A stretch of 64,000 bases of DNA. It comes from JBGLNJ01 sp041300525 (GTDB taxonomy: Bacteria; Chloroflexota; Anaerolineae; Fen-1058). Below the pieces are notes generated by a model. The model saw nothing but the letters and a program-made list of their open reading frames with translations, had not been told where the DNA came from and ran no database searches. Of this stretch, positions 34,279 to 41,533 are shown piece by piece (within the stretch, counting starts at the first letter, position 1; every line of letters starts with the position of its first letter). The stretch is from positions 3,596,001 through 3,660,000 of the forward strand of contig JBGLNJ010000001.1 in NCBI GenBank assembly GCA_041300525.1, read 5' to 3'. Position numbers and translations under genes: made by a program.

Positions 34279-34860
34279 ATGCTAATTGACCTGAACTGCG
34301 ACCTGGGAGAAAGCTTTGGCCGCTATGGGCTGGGCGAAGATGAAGCCATGCTGCGTGTGGTCACGTCGGCCAACATTGCCTGCGGGCTGCACGCGGGCGA
34401 CCCACCGGTCATGGCTCGCACGGTGGCATTAGCCAAACAGAATAGAGTGGCTGTGGGGGCGCACCCCGGCTACCCAGACCTGCAAGGCTTTGGCCGCCGG
34501 GACATGGCGCTCACGCCCGATGCACTGGAAGCCTTTGTCCTTTATCAGATTGGCGCGCTGGCCGGCTTTTGCCGCGCCGCCGGTGTGCCCCTCGTTCACG
34601 TCAAGCCGCACGGCGCGCTCTATAACACCGTCGCGCGCGAGGCCGACCTGGCCTCCGCCGTGGCTCGCGCCATTTCTGCTTTCGATCCTAACCTCATCGT
34701 CGTCACACTGCCCGGCTCGGCGGTGGGACAAGCCGCTCAGGCTCTTGACCTGCGGGTAGCCTGCGAAGGTTTTGCCGACCGCGCCTACCGCGCCGATGGC
34801 ACACTGGCTCCCCGTTCCGAGCCGGGAGCCGTGATCCACGATCCCGCGCAAGCAGCGGAG
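34279..34860 (+). pseudogene. pxpA: 5-oxoprolinase subunit A (LamB/YcsF family), C-terminal end lost
   Basis: MLIDLNCDLGESFGRYGLGE, IACGLHAGDPPVMARTV, VGAHPGYPDLQGFGRRDM, VKPHGALYNTV and CEGFADRAYRADGTL are diagnostic for PxpA/YcsF, which acts with PxpBC to hydrolyse 5-oxoproline. About 194 of roughly 250 residues are present. Identity ends at IHDPAQAAE (about 34857), where the antisense of the GT39 gene begins. The pxpB/pxpC partners that normally follow are absent. Confidence 0.8.
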
Positions 34861-37387
34861 TCAAGACGCGCAGGCTGGCCGCCAGCCACGCCAGGTACGT
34901 CACGATCAGCAGCCCCAACGTGCGCGCCAGTCCCCAGCCGCGATCGGCCAGCGCGGGCCACGCGAACGCGATCAACGGCCAGGCGATCACGCCCAGCGAA
35001 AAGAGCAGCAGCCACCAGGCCGCAATGGCTAACAACGGAAAGCGATTGAGCAAGCTGTTCCGGTCGTACAGCTCCGACCACGTGCTGGACTGTTGCTGCT
35101 TTTGCCACACGTCGGGGTCGAGCATTAGCGTGGTGGGAGCGGCGGTGGCTTGCTTGGGCCACAGCTTGACCGTGCGATCAAGATTGAAGCGGCCCAAAAT
35201 TTGCGCGGCTTTCTCCGGCGAAAAATCGGACGTCTTGCGATAGAGCGCCACGCGCGGATGATCGTACACGCTGAACGCTTCTTCGGCGGGCGGCAGCGGC
35301 ACGTTGATACATCCTGGAGCACGGTCGAATGGATTGGGGACGCCGAGCGCCTGTGTGCTTTCCTGGTCGGGAAAACAGAACGGCCCGATGTTCACGTATG
35401 AATCGAATTCGGCCGCTTGTTCGAATCCCAATCGCCCGTCGAACAACGCGCGATAGTATTCCGACGTCATCGGGTAGCGTGTGGGCAAACGGGGAATGGA
35501 GCCGTACAGCCGGTTGCTGGAAAGCACCAGATAATCGGCTTGCGTCAGCCACGTGACCATTTGCGCGTATTTGCTGGGATCGTCTTCGGCATAGTTCGGT
35601 ATGTCTAGTCCCCGATAGATGCTAAAGGCGTCTTTGCCCTCCATGCGGAGCGGCAGCGGATCGTCCCAGTGCTCGTTGCCGATGACGCTCGTGTGCGCGA
35701 CGACCTGCCCGTCTCCGTTGACAGAGATGTCCAGGTAATAATTCTGGTTAGAGTTCAACGGCGCGCGAGCAAAGTTGAACGTATAACTCCCGCCACGCAC
35801 CCCGGCCTGTTCCAGGTTCGTCGTCAGTTCGGCTTGAGCCAGCACGCGCGTGTTGAACATGTCATCGGTCACTGCGGCGCGAATCGTCTCGGGACTGGGG
35901 CTTGAGCTTGCATCGGCCAGGTGATTGAGCGTGATAGACGTGAGCGTGGCCGTCACCGGCAGGCGGAAGGGCCACGATGTAGGCTGGGCAGAGTAAGGCA
36001 TGTCGGCTGGGAGCGGCAGTTGCAAGGTGCCTTCGCCGTTATCTGTGGCATAGCGCAGCGTCGCCGCCGTCGGCACGTTCTCATACATCCACTCCGATGC
36101 GGCGACGCGCGTGACCGGTCGCGCATAGATGCGCGTGAATCCCCACGCCCAGGCCGCCGTCCCCAGCACTACCACCGTCGCGAGCGCAAATGCTGTTTTC
36201 TTTTGGAATCTGAGATTTGAGATTTGGAGTTTAAAGTTTACTAACCAGTAAGCCGCGAACAAAATAAAGAACGGATACACCGGCAAGATGTATCGCATGG
36301 ACTTTACCCACTGCGTGCTCTGGTAGATAAAGAACGCCGTCGCCCACAGCCAGGGCAGCAGGTGCTCGCGCCATCGCTTGCGGGCCAAAATTTCCCAGGC
36401 CACCCAGGCCCATCCGGCCCACGCGGCCAGCCCCAGCGGGATGCCCAGTCCCCACACGACCATGTTCACCCACGGGAAAATAATCGGGGCGCGGTCCGTC
36501 CACTGGTGGCCCGGCGGATAGTCCATGACGCCGTTGACCATGGCCTGAACTTGGTCCATGTTCGAGCGCCAACGCGGCTCCAGGCTAATGTTCCAAAACT
36601 TGGGGCCGCTGAAGGCGTAGGGTTGAAACACGCGAAAGGCGAGCGCCGCCAACAGGCCCGCCAACATTAACTTGACGAGCGTCGTTCCGAGCTGATTGCG
36701 CGTCCGCTCATCGCGCGACCAGTAGAGCGCCGCCGCCAGCGCCACGAATCCCGCCACCGGCCACACACTCGACTTGCTGGCCATGGCCATTCCCACGGCC
36801 AAGCCGCTGGCCGCAAAATGGAACCAGCCGCCTTCGCGTGAGGCGCGCAGGATAAAGTAAAACGCGGCGACGACGAAAAAGTTGGCGAACGTGTCCACCG
36901 TGAAAAAATGCGATTGCTGAATCGGCAGGACCGCCGCCGCCGAAAGCAAAGCCGCCAGCACGGCCACGCGGTCGCCATACAGCCGGCGCGCCATCACGAA
37001 TAGAAACAAGAGCGCGCCCAGGTCGGCCAGCGCGCTCAGTTGCCGCCCGACCAGCGTGATCTGGTTGTAGTCGGTTTGCTCGAGCGCCTCGCCCACGTAG
37101 CGCACGACAAAAATCGGCAGCGTCCCATAGACAAAAAAGCCATAGCCGCGATTGACCGGGTTGAGCGAAGAACGCGCGGAATCGAAAAACTCGCCCAAGC
37201 TTTTGACTGGCGCGATGCCGGTTTCGACCATCGTGAGGAAGCGTTCGTCGGGGTGGAGGTGCTGGTTCTCATCCCAGTTCAGGCCCACGGAGCGAAAGTA
37301 CACGGCGGCGGCGACCGCCACGAGAAACAAAATGGCCAGTGCCAGGTCTTGCCAATAATTCCTTTTATCTTGCGGGGTCAATGTCAT
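34703..37387 (-). CDS. GT39-like membrane glycosyltransferase, true C-terminal end lost at about 34857
   Basis: An 894-codon frame of which about 840 are genuine. It begins with a membrane helix (LALAILFLVAVAAAVYF) and the GT-C loop motif SVGLNWDENQHLHPDERFL with the acidic pair, followed by about ten helices to residue ~400. A large extracytoplasmic region with YTFNFARAPL and VLSSNRLYGSIPRLPTRY follows, and further helices end in LIVTYLAWLAASLRVL. Sequence after that is antisense of pxpA. GT39 relatives transfer sugars from polyprenyl phosphate outside the membrane. A low-complexity insertion (FKLQISNLRFQ, 36205-36241) lies in the last cytosolic loop before the soluble domain. Start ATG at 37385-37387. 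Confidence 0.75.
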   Translation of the reverse strand: MTLTPQDKRNYWQDLALAILFLVAVAAAVYFRSVGLNWDENQHLHPDERFLTMVETGIAPVKSLGEFFDSARSSLNPVNRGYGFFVYGTLPIFVVRYVGEALEQTDYNQITLVGRQLSALADLGALLFLFVMARRLYGDRVAVLAALLSAAAVLPIQQSHFFTVDTFANFFVVAAFYFILRASREGGWFHFAASGLAVGMAMASKSSVWPVAGFVALAAALYWSRDERTRNQLGTTLVKLMLAGLLAALAFRVFQPYAFSGPKFWNISLEPRWRSNMDQVQAMVNGVMDYPPGHQWTDRAPIIFPWVNMVVWGLGIPLGLAAWAGWAWVAWEILARKRWREHLLPWLWATAFFIYQSTQWVKSMRYILPVYPFFILFAAYWLVNFKLQISNLRFQKKTAFALATVVVLGTAAWAWGFTRIYARPVTRVAASEWMYENVPTAATLRYATDNGEGTLQLPLPADMPYSAQPTSWPFRLPVTATLTSITLNHLADASSSPSPETIRAAVTDDMFNTRVLAQAELTTNLEQAGVRGGSYTFNFARAPLNSNQNYYLDISVNGDGQVVAHTSVIGNEHWDDPLPLRMEGKDAFSIYRGLDIPNYAEDDPSKYAQMVTWLTQADYLVLSSNRLYGSIPRLPTRYPMTSEYYRALFDGRLGFEQAAEFDSYVNIGPFCFPDQESTQALGVPNPFDRAPGCINVPLPPAEEAFSVYDHPRVALYRKTSDFSPEKAAQILGRFNLDRTVKLWPKQATAAPTTLMLDPDVWQKQQQSSTWSELYDRNSLLNRFPLLAIAAWWLLLFSLGVIAWPLIAFAWPALADRGWGLARTLGLLIVTYLAWLAASLRVLTPLLARDRGSRLPARNGEPVCHRRGRRGRQNLRRLPAGQEPERLVPPPSRAV
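36205..36241. repeat. Low-complexity text repeat inside the GT39 coding region
   Basis: On the minus strand TAAACTCCAAATCTCAAATC TCAGATTCC is read in frame as FKLQISNLRFQ. This peptide is the recognisable translation of a simple repeat seen in many environmental bacteria. A related text lies between genes at 26533. Confidence 0.6.
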
Positions 37388-37453
37388 TCAGTGGTCCTTG
37401 ATCCATCACGATATTGCGTGCTGCGTATTCCGTGTGTAGATACACCGTGCGTT

Positions 37454-37975
37454 TCAGGGTTTGGCGGTGGCGATGACCGGCATTGGCCGTGGCGCTTCCA
37501 GCGGCGTAGCAACCATCCAACCCACCGGCGTTGCAATGGCGGTTGGCCGCTCCGGCGTGTAGGTGACCGAAGCGACCGGCGTGGCGCTGGCGTAAAGCGC
37601 CGTTGCGGTGAGCGGCGGACGGCCCATCCCGATCCACGCTTGCGCCATCACGGCGACGACGAGGACTGCCGCGGTGGACATGGCCAGCCCTACGGCGATG
37701 AATCCCGGCGAACCGCGCCGCGTCGGTGCGCTTGCTTTGCGCAAGTGGGGCAAGCGCGCGGCAATCGCCAGCCAGCCATCGCGCACGCGCGGCGGCGCCA
37801 TCGGGAGCATGGCCGGAATTGTCGCTGCCACCCGGCTATGGAGCGCTTGATGCTGCCCCAATTCGGCGCGGCAGTCCGCACAGGCGCGCAAATGGTCCTC
37901 GGCCTTCGCGCGTTCTTGTGGCGGCAGCGTGCCCCAGGCATAATCAATCAGCTTGTCGCCCAGATGTTTGTTCAT
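37454..37975 (-). CDS. Anti-sigma factor with zinc finger (zf-HC2) and one membrane span
   Basis: A 173-residue protein. The N-terminal zinc-binding anti-sigma domain has H-x3-C-x2-C (HLRACADCRAEL) and an upstream LIDYAWGTLPPQER helix. A basic stretch leads to one membrane helix FIAVGLAMSTAAVLVVAVMA (residues ~95-115), then a Thr/Pro-rich extracytoplasmic tail. It follows the ECF sigma gene on the same strand with a hairpin between, and is expected to bind that sigma factor at the membrane. The signal is unknown. Confidence 0.85.
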   Translation of the reverse strand: MNKHLGDKLIDYAWGTLPPQERAKAEDHLRACADCRAELGQHQALHSRVAATIPAMLPMAPPRVRDGWLAIAARLPHLRKASAPTRRGSPGFIAVGLAMSTAAVLVVAVMAQAWIGMGRPPLTATALYASATPVASVTYTPERPTAIATPVGWMVATPLEAPRPMPVIATAKP

Positions 37976-37988
37976 GTCAGTTTTCCCC

Positions 37989-38039
37989 AGACCTGACAGG
38001 TTTCAGGCGAACCAAAGGTTCGCACAACCTGTCAGGTCT
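37989..38039. repeat. Dispersed palindromic repeat family B (nested hairpin)
   Basis: AGACCTGACAGGTT (37989-38002) and AACCTGTCAGGTCT (38026-38039) are perfect 14-bp inverted arms. Inside is a second stem GCGAACC-AAA-GGTTCGC (38007-38023). It sits between the sigma and anti-sigma genes. The same core arm occurs at 51131. Confidence 0.8.
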
Positions 38040-38044
38040 CTATG

Positions 38045-38587
38045 TCACTCGCCCAATAATTTGCGCAGTTCTTTGTGCGCTAACCGCACGCGGCTCTGGA
38101 TCGTCTTCATCGGGCAGTTCAAGATTTGCCCGATCTCCGGGTATGTCAGATACTCAAAGTAGCGCAGCACGACGGCTTCGCGCAGCTTGGGCGAAAGTTT
38201 GCCCAACGCGGCCCACACGCGCTCTCGTTCGGTTTGCAGTTCGCTCAATTCTTCCGGCGATCTTGTCTCGTCGCCGCGCTCCGCCTCGCTTTCACTCCAC
38301 TCGTCAAACTCAATGGTGGGCAGCCATTTTCGCCGCCGCTTGTTGCGGCTCCGGCTGATGGTGATGGTGTACAGCCACGTGCGGAAAGCCGATTTGGACG
38401 CATCGTAGCTCGCCAGCCGGCTGAGCGCGTAGACGAACACGTCCTGCGTGACTTCTTCCGCGTCCTGCTCCTGGCGCAAGATGCCATAGGCCAGGCGGTA
38501 GACGCAATCGCACCAGCGTTGATAGAAATCAGCGCAGGCGTGCGAGTCACCGGCCAAGCAATGTCGGATCAGGTCGCTATCGTCCAT
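38045..38587 (-). CDS. ECF-type RNA polymerase sigma factor
   Basis: A 180-residue sigma factor with region 2 (LIRHCLAGDSHACADFYQRW, LRQEQDAEEVTQDVFVYAL, FRTWLYTITISRSRNKRRR), an acidic linker, and region 4 (LSPKLREAVVLRYFEYLTYPEIGQILNCPMKTIQSRVRLAHKEL). This is the classic ECF layout. It is paired with the zf-HC2 anti-sigma factor directly downstream. A GT39 fragment lies upstream. No autoregulatory promoter could be recognised. Confidence 0.92.
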   Translation of the reverse strand: MDDSDLIRHCLAGDSHACADFYQRWCDCVYRLAYGILRQEQDAEEVTQDVFVYALSRLASYDASKSAFRTWLYTITISRSRNKRRRKWLPTIEFDEWSESEAERGDETRSPEELSELQTERERVWAALGKLSPKLREAVVLRYFEYLTYPEIGQILNCPMKTIQSRVRLAHKELRKLLGE

Positions 38588-38687
38588 CGAAATGTCCAGA
38601 GATTATACACGATTACGGGCTTCTGGGATCACCGCGCGGACCATCGCCCTCATCCCGCAGGGCGCTTTACGCGACAGGCGAAAAGCG

Positions 38688-39380
38688 TCATCTCGCCGGG
38701 ACAAAAAATAACACAAAGTCGTGCCCTGGGATTTTGGACTGCCGTCGCTCAGCGTATCCTTGCGGAAACGTTTCTTCAAGGACCTGCAAACCGTTCCCGT
38801 CGCTTGGGTGCAGCAGGTACATCTGCGGCGATGGGGCGTCGCGCAGTCGTTCCAGGTCCGTCACGCGGTCCAAGACGACGTTCGTGTTTTGCCAGTCGGG
38901 GTTCCCCATCAAGAGTGCCAACGCGCGCGTGTCCACCCAGTGCGGCCAGGCGTGGACGACGATGTGCTTCAGATCGCCGCCGGTGGCGATAAAGCCGCGC
39001 ATCGCGTCTGCCATCTCGGAGCTATTTTGCGAGGACAATTGGTACGAATGATAATAGCCCACAAAATAGCGCTGGTAGTTGATGAGCGCGGTCGCCGCCA
39101 GTATCAGCGCCAGCAGCGGCGCGGCCAGCCACACTCCCCATCGGGTTCCTCCCAGTTCCCTGGCGATTCGCGTGACGACATACAATCCCAACCCGACCAG
39201 CACGGCCACCACCGGAATCGCGCCCGCTGCGCGCACCACGCTTGGATTTTCGCCGGGAAAGGCCAGACTGAGGATGGAAGGAAGCAACAAGATGATGCCG
39301 GACAAGATCGCTATCAGCAGCGGCCAGTCGCGTCGCCTGCCTGCGGCCTTTAGGCTGAACAGTCGGTGCAGCGCCGCACA
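38688..39380 (-). pseudogene. GT39-like glycosyltransferase, C-terminal fragment
   Basis: About 230 residues of the end of a GT-C protein: helices LLIAILSGIILLLPSILSL, FPGENPSVVRAAGAIPVVAV and WGVWLAAPLLALILAATALI, then a soluble tail YFVGYYHSYQLSSQNSSEMA ... HAWPHWVDTRALALLMGNPD ... DFVLFFVPAR. The N-terminal catalytic part is missing; an M28-like fragment in a neighbouring frame precedes it at about 39385. ATG/GTG starts in the frame are not believable gene starts. Confidence 0.65.
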
Positions 39381-39389
39381 GCGCGTACG

Positions 39390-39665
39390 CACTGGCGAGA
39401 GCCATCGCGCCGCCCAACAGCCGTCCCACGCGACTGCGCGTCCCCAAAAGGTTGCTCGCCAGGGTCAACACGAGGGGATTGCCGAGTGCGTATCCCCAGG
39501 TATCCGGCGTGAGGAACGGCAGCGTCTCAACTTCATCGTAGTCGAGCGCGCTGAGCACCTGGCGGATGTACTGCCGCGCGCGCATCTCCGCCGGATGCCC
39601 CGCCGGGCGCGGCCCGATCTCCCCCGCCAGCTTGCGGATGTGAAGCATCAAGGCGTCGGACAAAA
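39390..39665 (-). pseudogene. M28-like peptidase, N-terminal fragment fused in frame to pstS
   Basis: In the frame of the pstS fragment, sequence after about 39665 changes to LHIRKLAGEIGPRPAGHPAE, RARQYIRQVLSALDYDEVET, then LVLTLASNLLG helical text. HIxxLAxxIGPRPAG with AxxYIxxxL is the opening of M28-type aminopeptidases with membrane segments. It lacks its own start and its metal-binding core, and ends near 39390 where a GT39 fragment begins in another frame. Confidence 0.5.
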
Positions 39666-40044
39666 GCGCATCGGTGCCGGCAAAATCCACCGTGCCAGCC
39701 TTGATGTCCTTGATGCCCTGGCCCGAACCGCCGCCGGCATAGTTGATGACGACGGACGGATCGAGCTGATTGAACGCGAACGCCCAGTCTTCGTACAGCG
39801 GCTGGGGGAACGTCGCGCCGGAAGCGTTCAGCTTGACCGAGCCAGGCGCATCCTTGGGAGCGGCGGTCGGCGTGATCACGACTTCCTTGACGACCTCTTT
39901 GACCTGGGGCGTGCCGGGCACGACGACGGTCTCTTTGACCGTGATCTTTTCCGGCGTGGGCGCTGCGGCGGGGGCGGGGGCGCACGCGCTCACGACGAGC
40001 GCCAGCGCCAACAGACCTATGACGAACAACTTGCGGGATGACAT
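39663..40044 (-). pseudogene. pstS: Phosphate-binding lipoprotein PstS, N-terminal fragment
   Basis: From the ATG at 40042-40044 (ribosome site GGAGAAG) the protein has a lipoprotein signal (LFVIGLLALALVVSACAPAP; lipobox VSAC), a Thr/Val spacer (KEVVKEVVITPTAAP) and the PstS start LNASGATFPQPLYEDWAFAF, INYAGGGSGQGIKDIKAGTV, DFAGTDALLSD. The SGATFP and GSGxGIK phosphate-binding loops are intact. The remaining ~200 residues are replaced by an M28-like fragment in the same frame, so the predicted product is a chimera. A 7-bp hairpin (40070-40087) lies in the leader. Confidence 0.78.
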
Positions 40045-40173
40045 TTTCTCTTCTCCTTTGATGTGTTTTAGTCCGATAACTCGGACTGATGCTACCACGG
40101 GATGTTAATCCCCTTTATGGTTTTGTAAAGAGCAGTTTAGGCTTCGGCGTCATAAGCTCTACACACAGCCAAG

Positions 40174-40557
40174 TTAAACTCGGTTGATCGTGACGCGCTG
40201 TTCATCCAAGAACTCGCGCAGACGGGGAGTGTCGGCCACGCTGATCATCGTCACAGATTGCCCCCGCTTCACGATAAAGTGATACATGTGCGTCCCCGCG
40301 TGCTGAAGCCCCCATCGCGGACGAGCATACACCGGTGGCTCAATGTGCCAGCCCGCATCGAGCGCCGCCAGCAATCCAAAGAAATTGCCGTCGTCCGGGT
40401 CGGACAAACGCGGATGATTCTGCAGAGCAGACCACTTTTCCTCGTAAGCCTCGATAGCCATCGGTACCCGCTTTCGGTTAGGCAAGATAGTGGATTCCAA
40501 GACAGACACGCCCTCTCCCATCTGAAGAGAATTATAGATGGACAATGTTAAGAGCAT
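40174..40557 (-). CDS. Conserved-looking hypothetical protein
   Basis: A frame of 127 codons; the likely start is the ATG at 40459-40461 (MAIEAYEEKWSALQNHPRLS), giving about 95 residues, although upstream starts at 40557 and 40521 are possible. The body FFGLLAALDAGWHIEPPVYA, RWGLQHAGTHMYHFIVKRGQ and TPRLREFLDEQRVTI reads like a compact alpha/beta protein that handles a short peptide or nucleotide. I do not recognise the family. It is divergent from ppx. Confidence 0.55.
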   Translation of the reverse strand: MLLTLSIYNSLQMGEGVSVLESTILPNRKRVPMAIEAYEEKWSALQNHPRLSDPDDGNFFGLLAALDAGWHIEPPVYARPRWGLQHAGTHMYHFIVKRGQSVTMISVADTPRLREFLDEQRVTINRV

Positions 40558-40613
40558 ACGGTATGCCGGTTAAGAGATGTTTGTGGAAAGGTTAAGCTAC
40601 TCTTAATATATGG
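40547..40613 (+). promoter_or_regulatory. Three GTTAAG direct repeats at 22-bp intervals upstream of ppx
   Basis: GTTAAG starts at 40547, 40569 and 40591, exactly 22 bases apart, in the first two followed by AG. A near-palindrome GCATAC/GTATGCC lies between the first two. Direct TTAA-type repeats at multiples of a helical turn are how OmpR/PhoB-class regulators bind (Pho boxes), which fits a phosphate gene downstream. The site lies between the divergent hypothetical gene and ppx. Confidence 0.5.
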
Positions 40614-40726
40614 ACTCGATTGCGTGCGAGTTCAAGTTGACAACTCGCGCCAAGCATAGTACTCTGTTTGCAACGGCAAAAACAGTCTGTTATTCCGATC
40701 AGCGACCGGCAAAGTGGATGGCTCAC

Positions 40727-41373
40727 ATGGCATCTTCCAAGACGCAGGCGGACGGGCGAACTGTCGCCTTTATAGACCTCGGCACGAACTCGGTGCGCTT
40801 GCTGCTCGTGCGCATCAACGCCAATCATTCCTATTCGACCATCACACAGCAAAAAGAAGTGGTGCGGTTGGGCGAAGGCGAATTTGTTGACCAATACCTT
40901 CAACCGGAAGCGATGAGCCGAGCGGCGCTGGTCTGCCGCAAGTTTGTCGAGCTATCACATTCCTATGGCGCGCAAGAAATCATGGCCGTGGCAACGTCGG
41001 CCACACGCGAAGCGAAAAACCAGGCCGAGTTTTTACGCCGGTTGCGGCGCGCAGCAGAGTTGGACGTGCGCGTGATCCCCGGCAAAGAAGAAGCGCGTTT
41101 AGTGTATCTGGGCGTTTCGAGCGGGGTACACCTGGGCAAAAAGCAAGCTTTGTTCCTGGACATTGGCGGCGGCAGCACCGAGGTGATCGTGGGCGATCAG
41201 CGCCAGTATCGCTACCTGGACAATCTCAGGCTGGGCGCGATCCGTCTCACCTCACTCTATTTTTTGCCAAGCGAGACTGACGCCGTTGCGCCGGAGCGAT
41301 ACGCGCTCGTGCAGCGCTATGTGCGCAACGCTTCGGTGCGCGCCATCCAGCAGATCAAGAAGCACTCGCTCGA
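40727..41373 (+). pseudogene. ppx: Exopolyphosphatase/GppA-type phosphatase, C-terminal part lost
   Basis: VAFIDLGTNSVRLLLVRINA is the phosphate-1 motif of the ASKHA fold, then VVRLGEGEFVDQYLQPEAMS, MAVATSATREAKNQAEFLRR, IPGKEEARLVYLGV, and phosphate-2 motif FLDIGGGSTEVIVGDQ. About 216 residues (most of the catalytic N-terminal half) are present. The match ends at QQIKKHSLD, exactly at the left end of the inverted-repeat element at 41374, and does not resume on its far side. Start ATG at 40727 (or 40718) preferred over 40610 because family homology begins at residue 45 of the longer frame. Confidence 0.75.
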
Positions 41374-41499
41374 TATTAGACATTATAGGAGTTTGTTTGA
41401 CGCACACTTTGACCGCCAGATATGGCGGCGTGCAAGAAAGTATCCCATATATATGGCGTGTAAAAAGGACGAGATGGTAAACTCCTATAATGTCTAATA
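41374..41499. mobile_element. 126-bp MITE-like element with perfect 21-bp terminal inverted repeats
   Basis: The left end begins TATTAGACATTATAGGAG (41374 on) and the right end (41479-41499) is its exact reverse complement over 21 bases. Each end carries TA at the outside, as expected for a TA target duplication of IS630/Tc1-type transposition. The interior is non-coding and contains CGCC-AGATAT-GGCG. It interrupts ppx, whose frame reads into it and stops at 41495-41497. Confidence 0.75.
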
Positions 41500-41533
41500 A
41501 GGTCACTTTACACCCCGGCTCAGGAGGCAAACA

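Noticed and set aside
37454..38358. Long plus-strand ORFs opposite the sigma/anti-sigma genes
   Set aside because: They are Arg/Ala-rich shadows of GC-rich genes; the minus-strand frames carry the clear zf-HC2 and sigma region 2/4 motifs.
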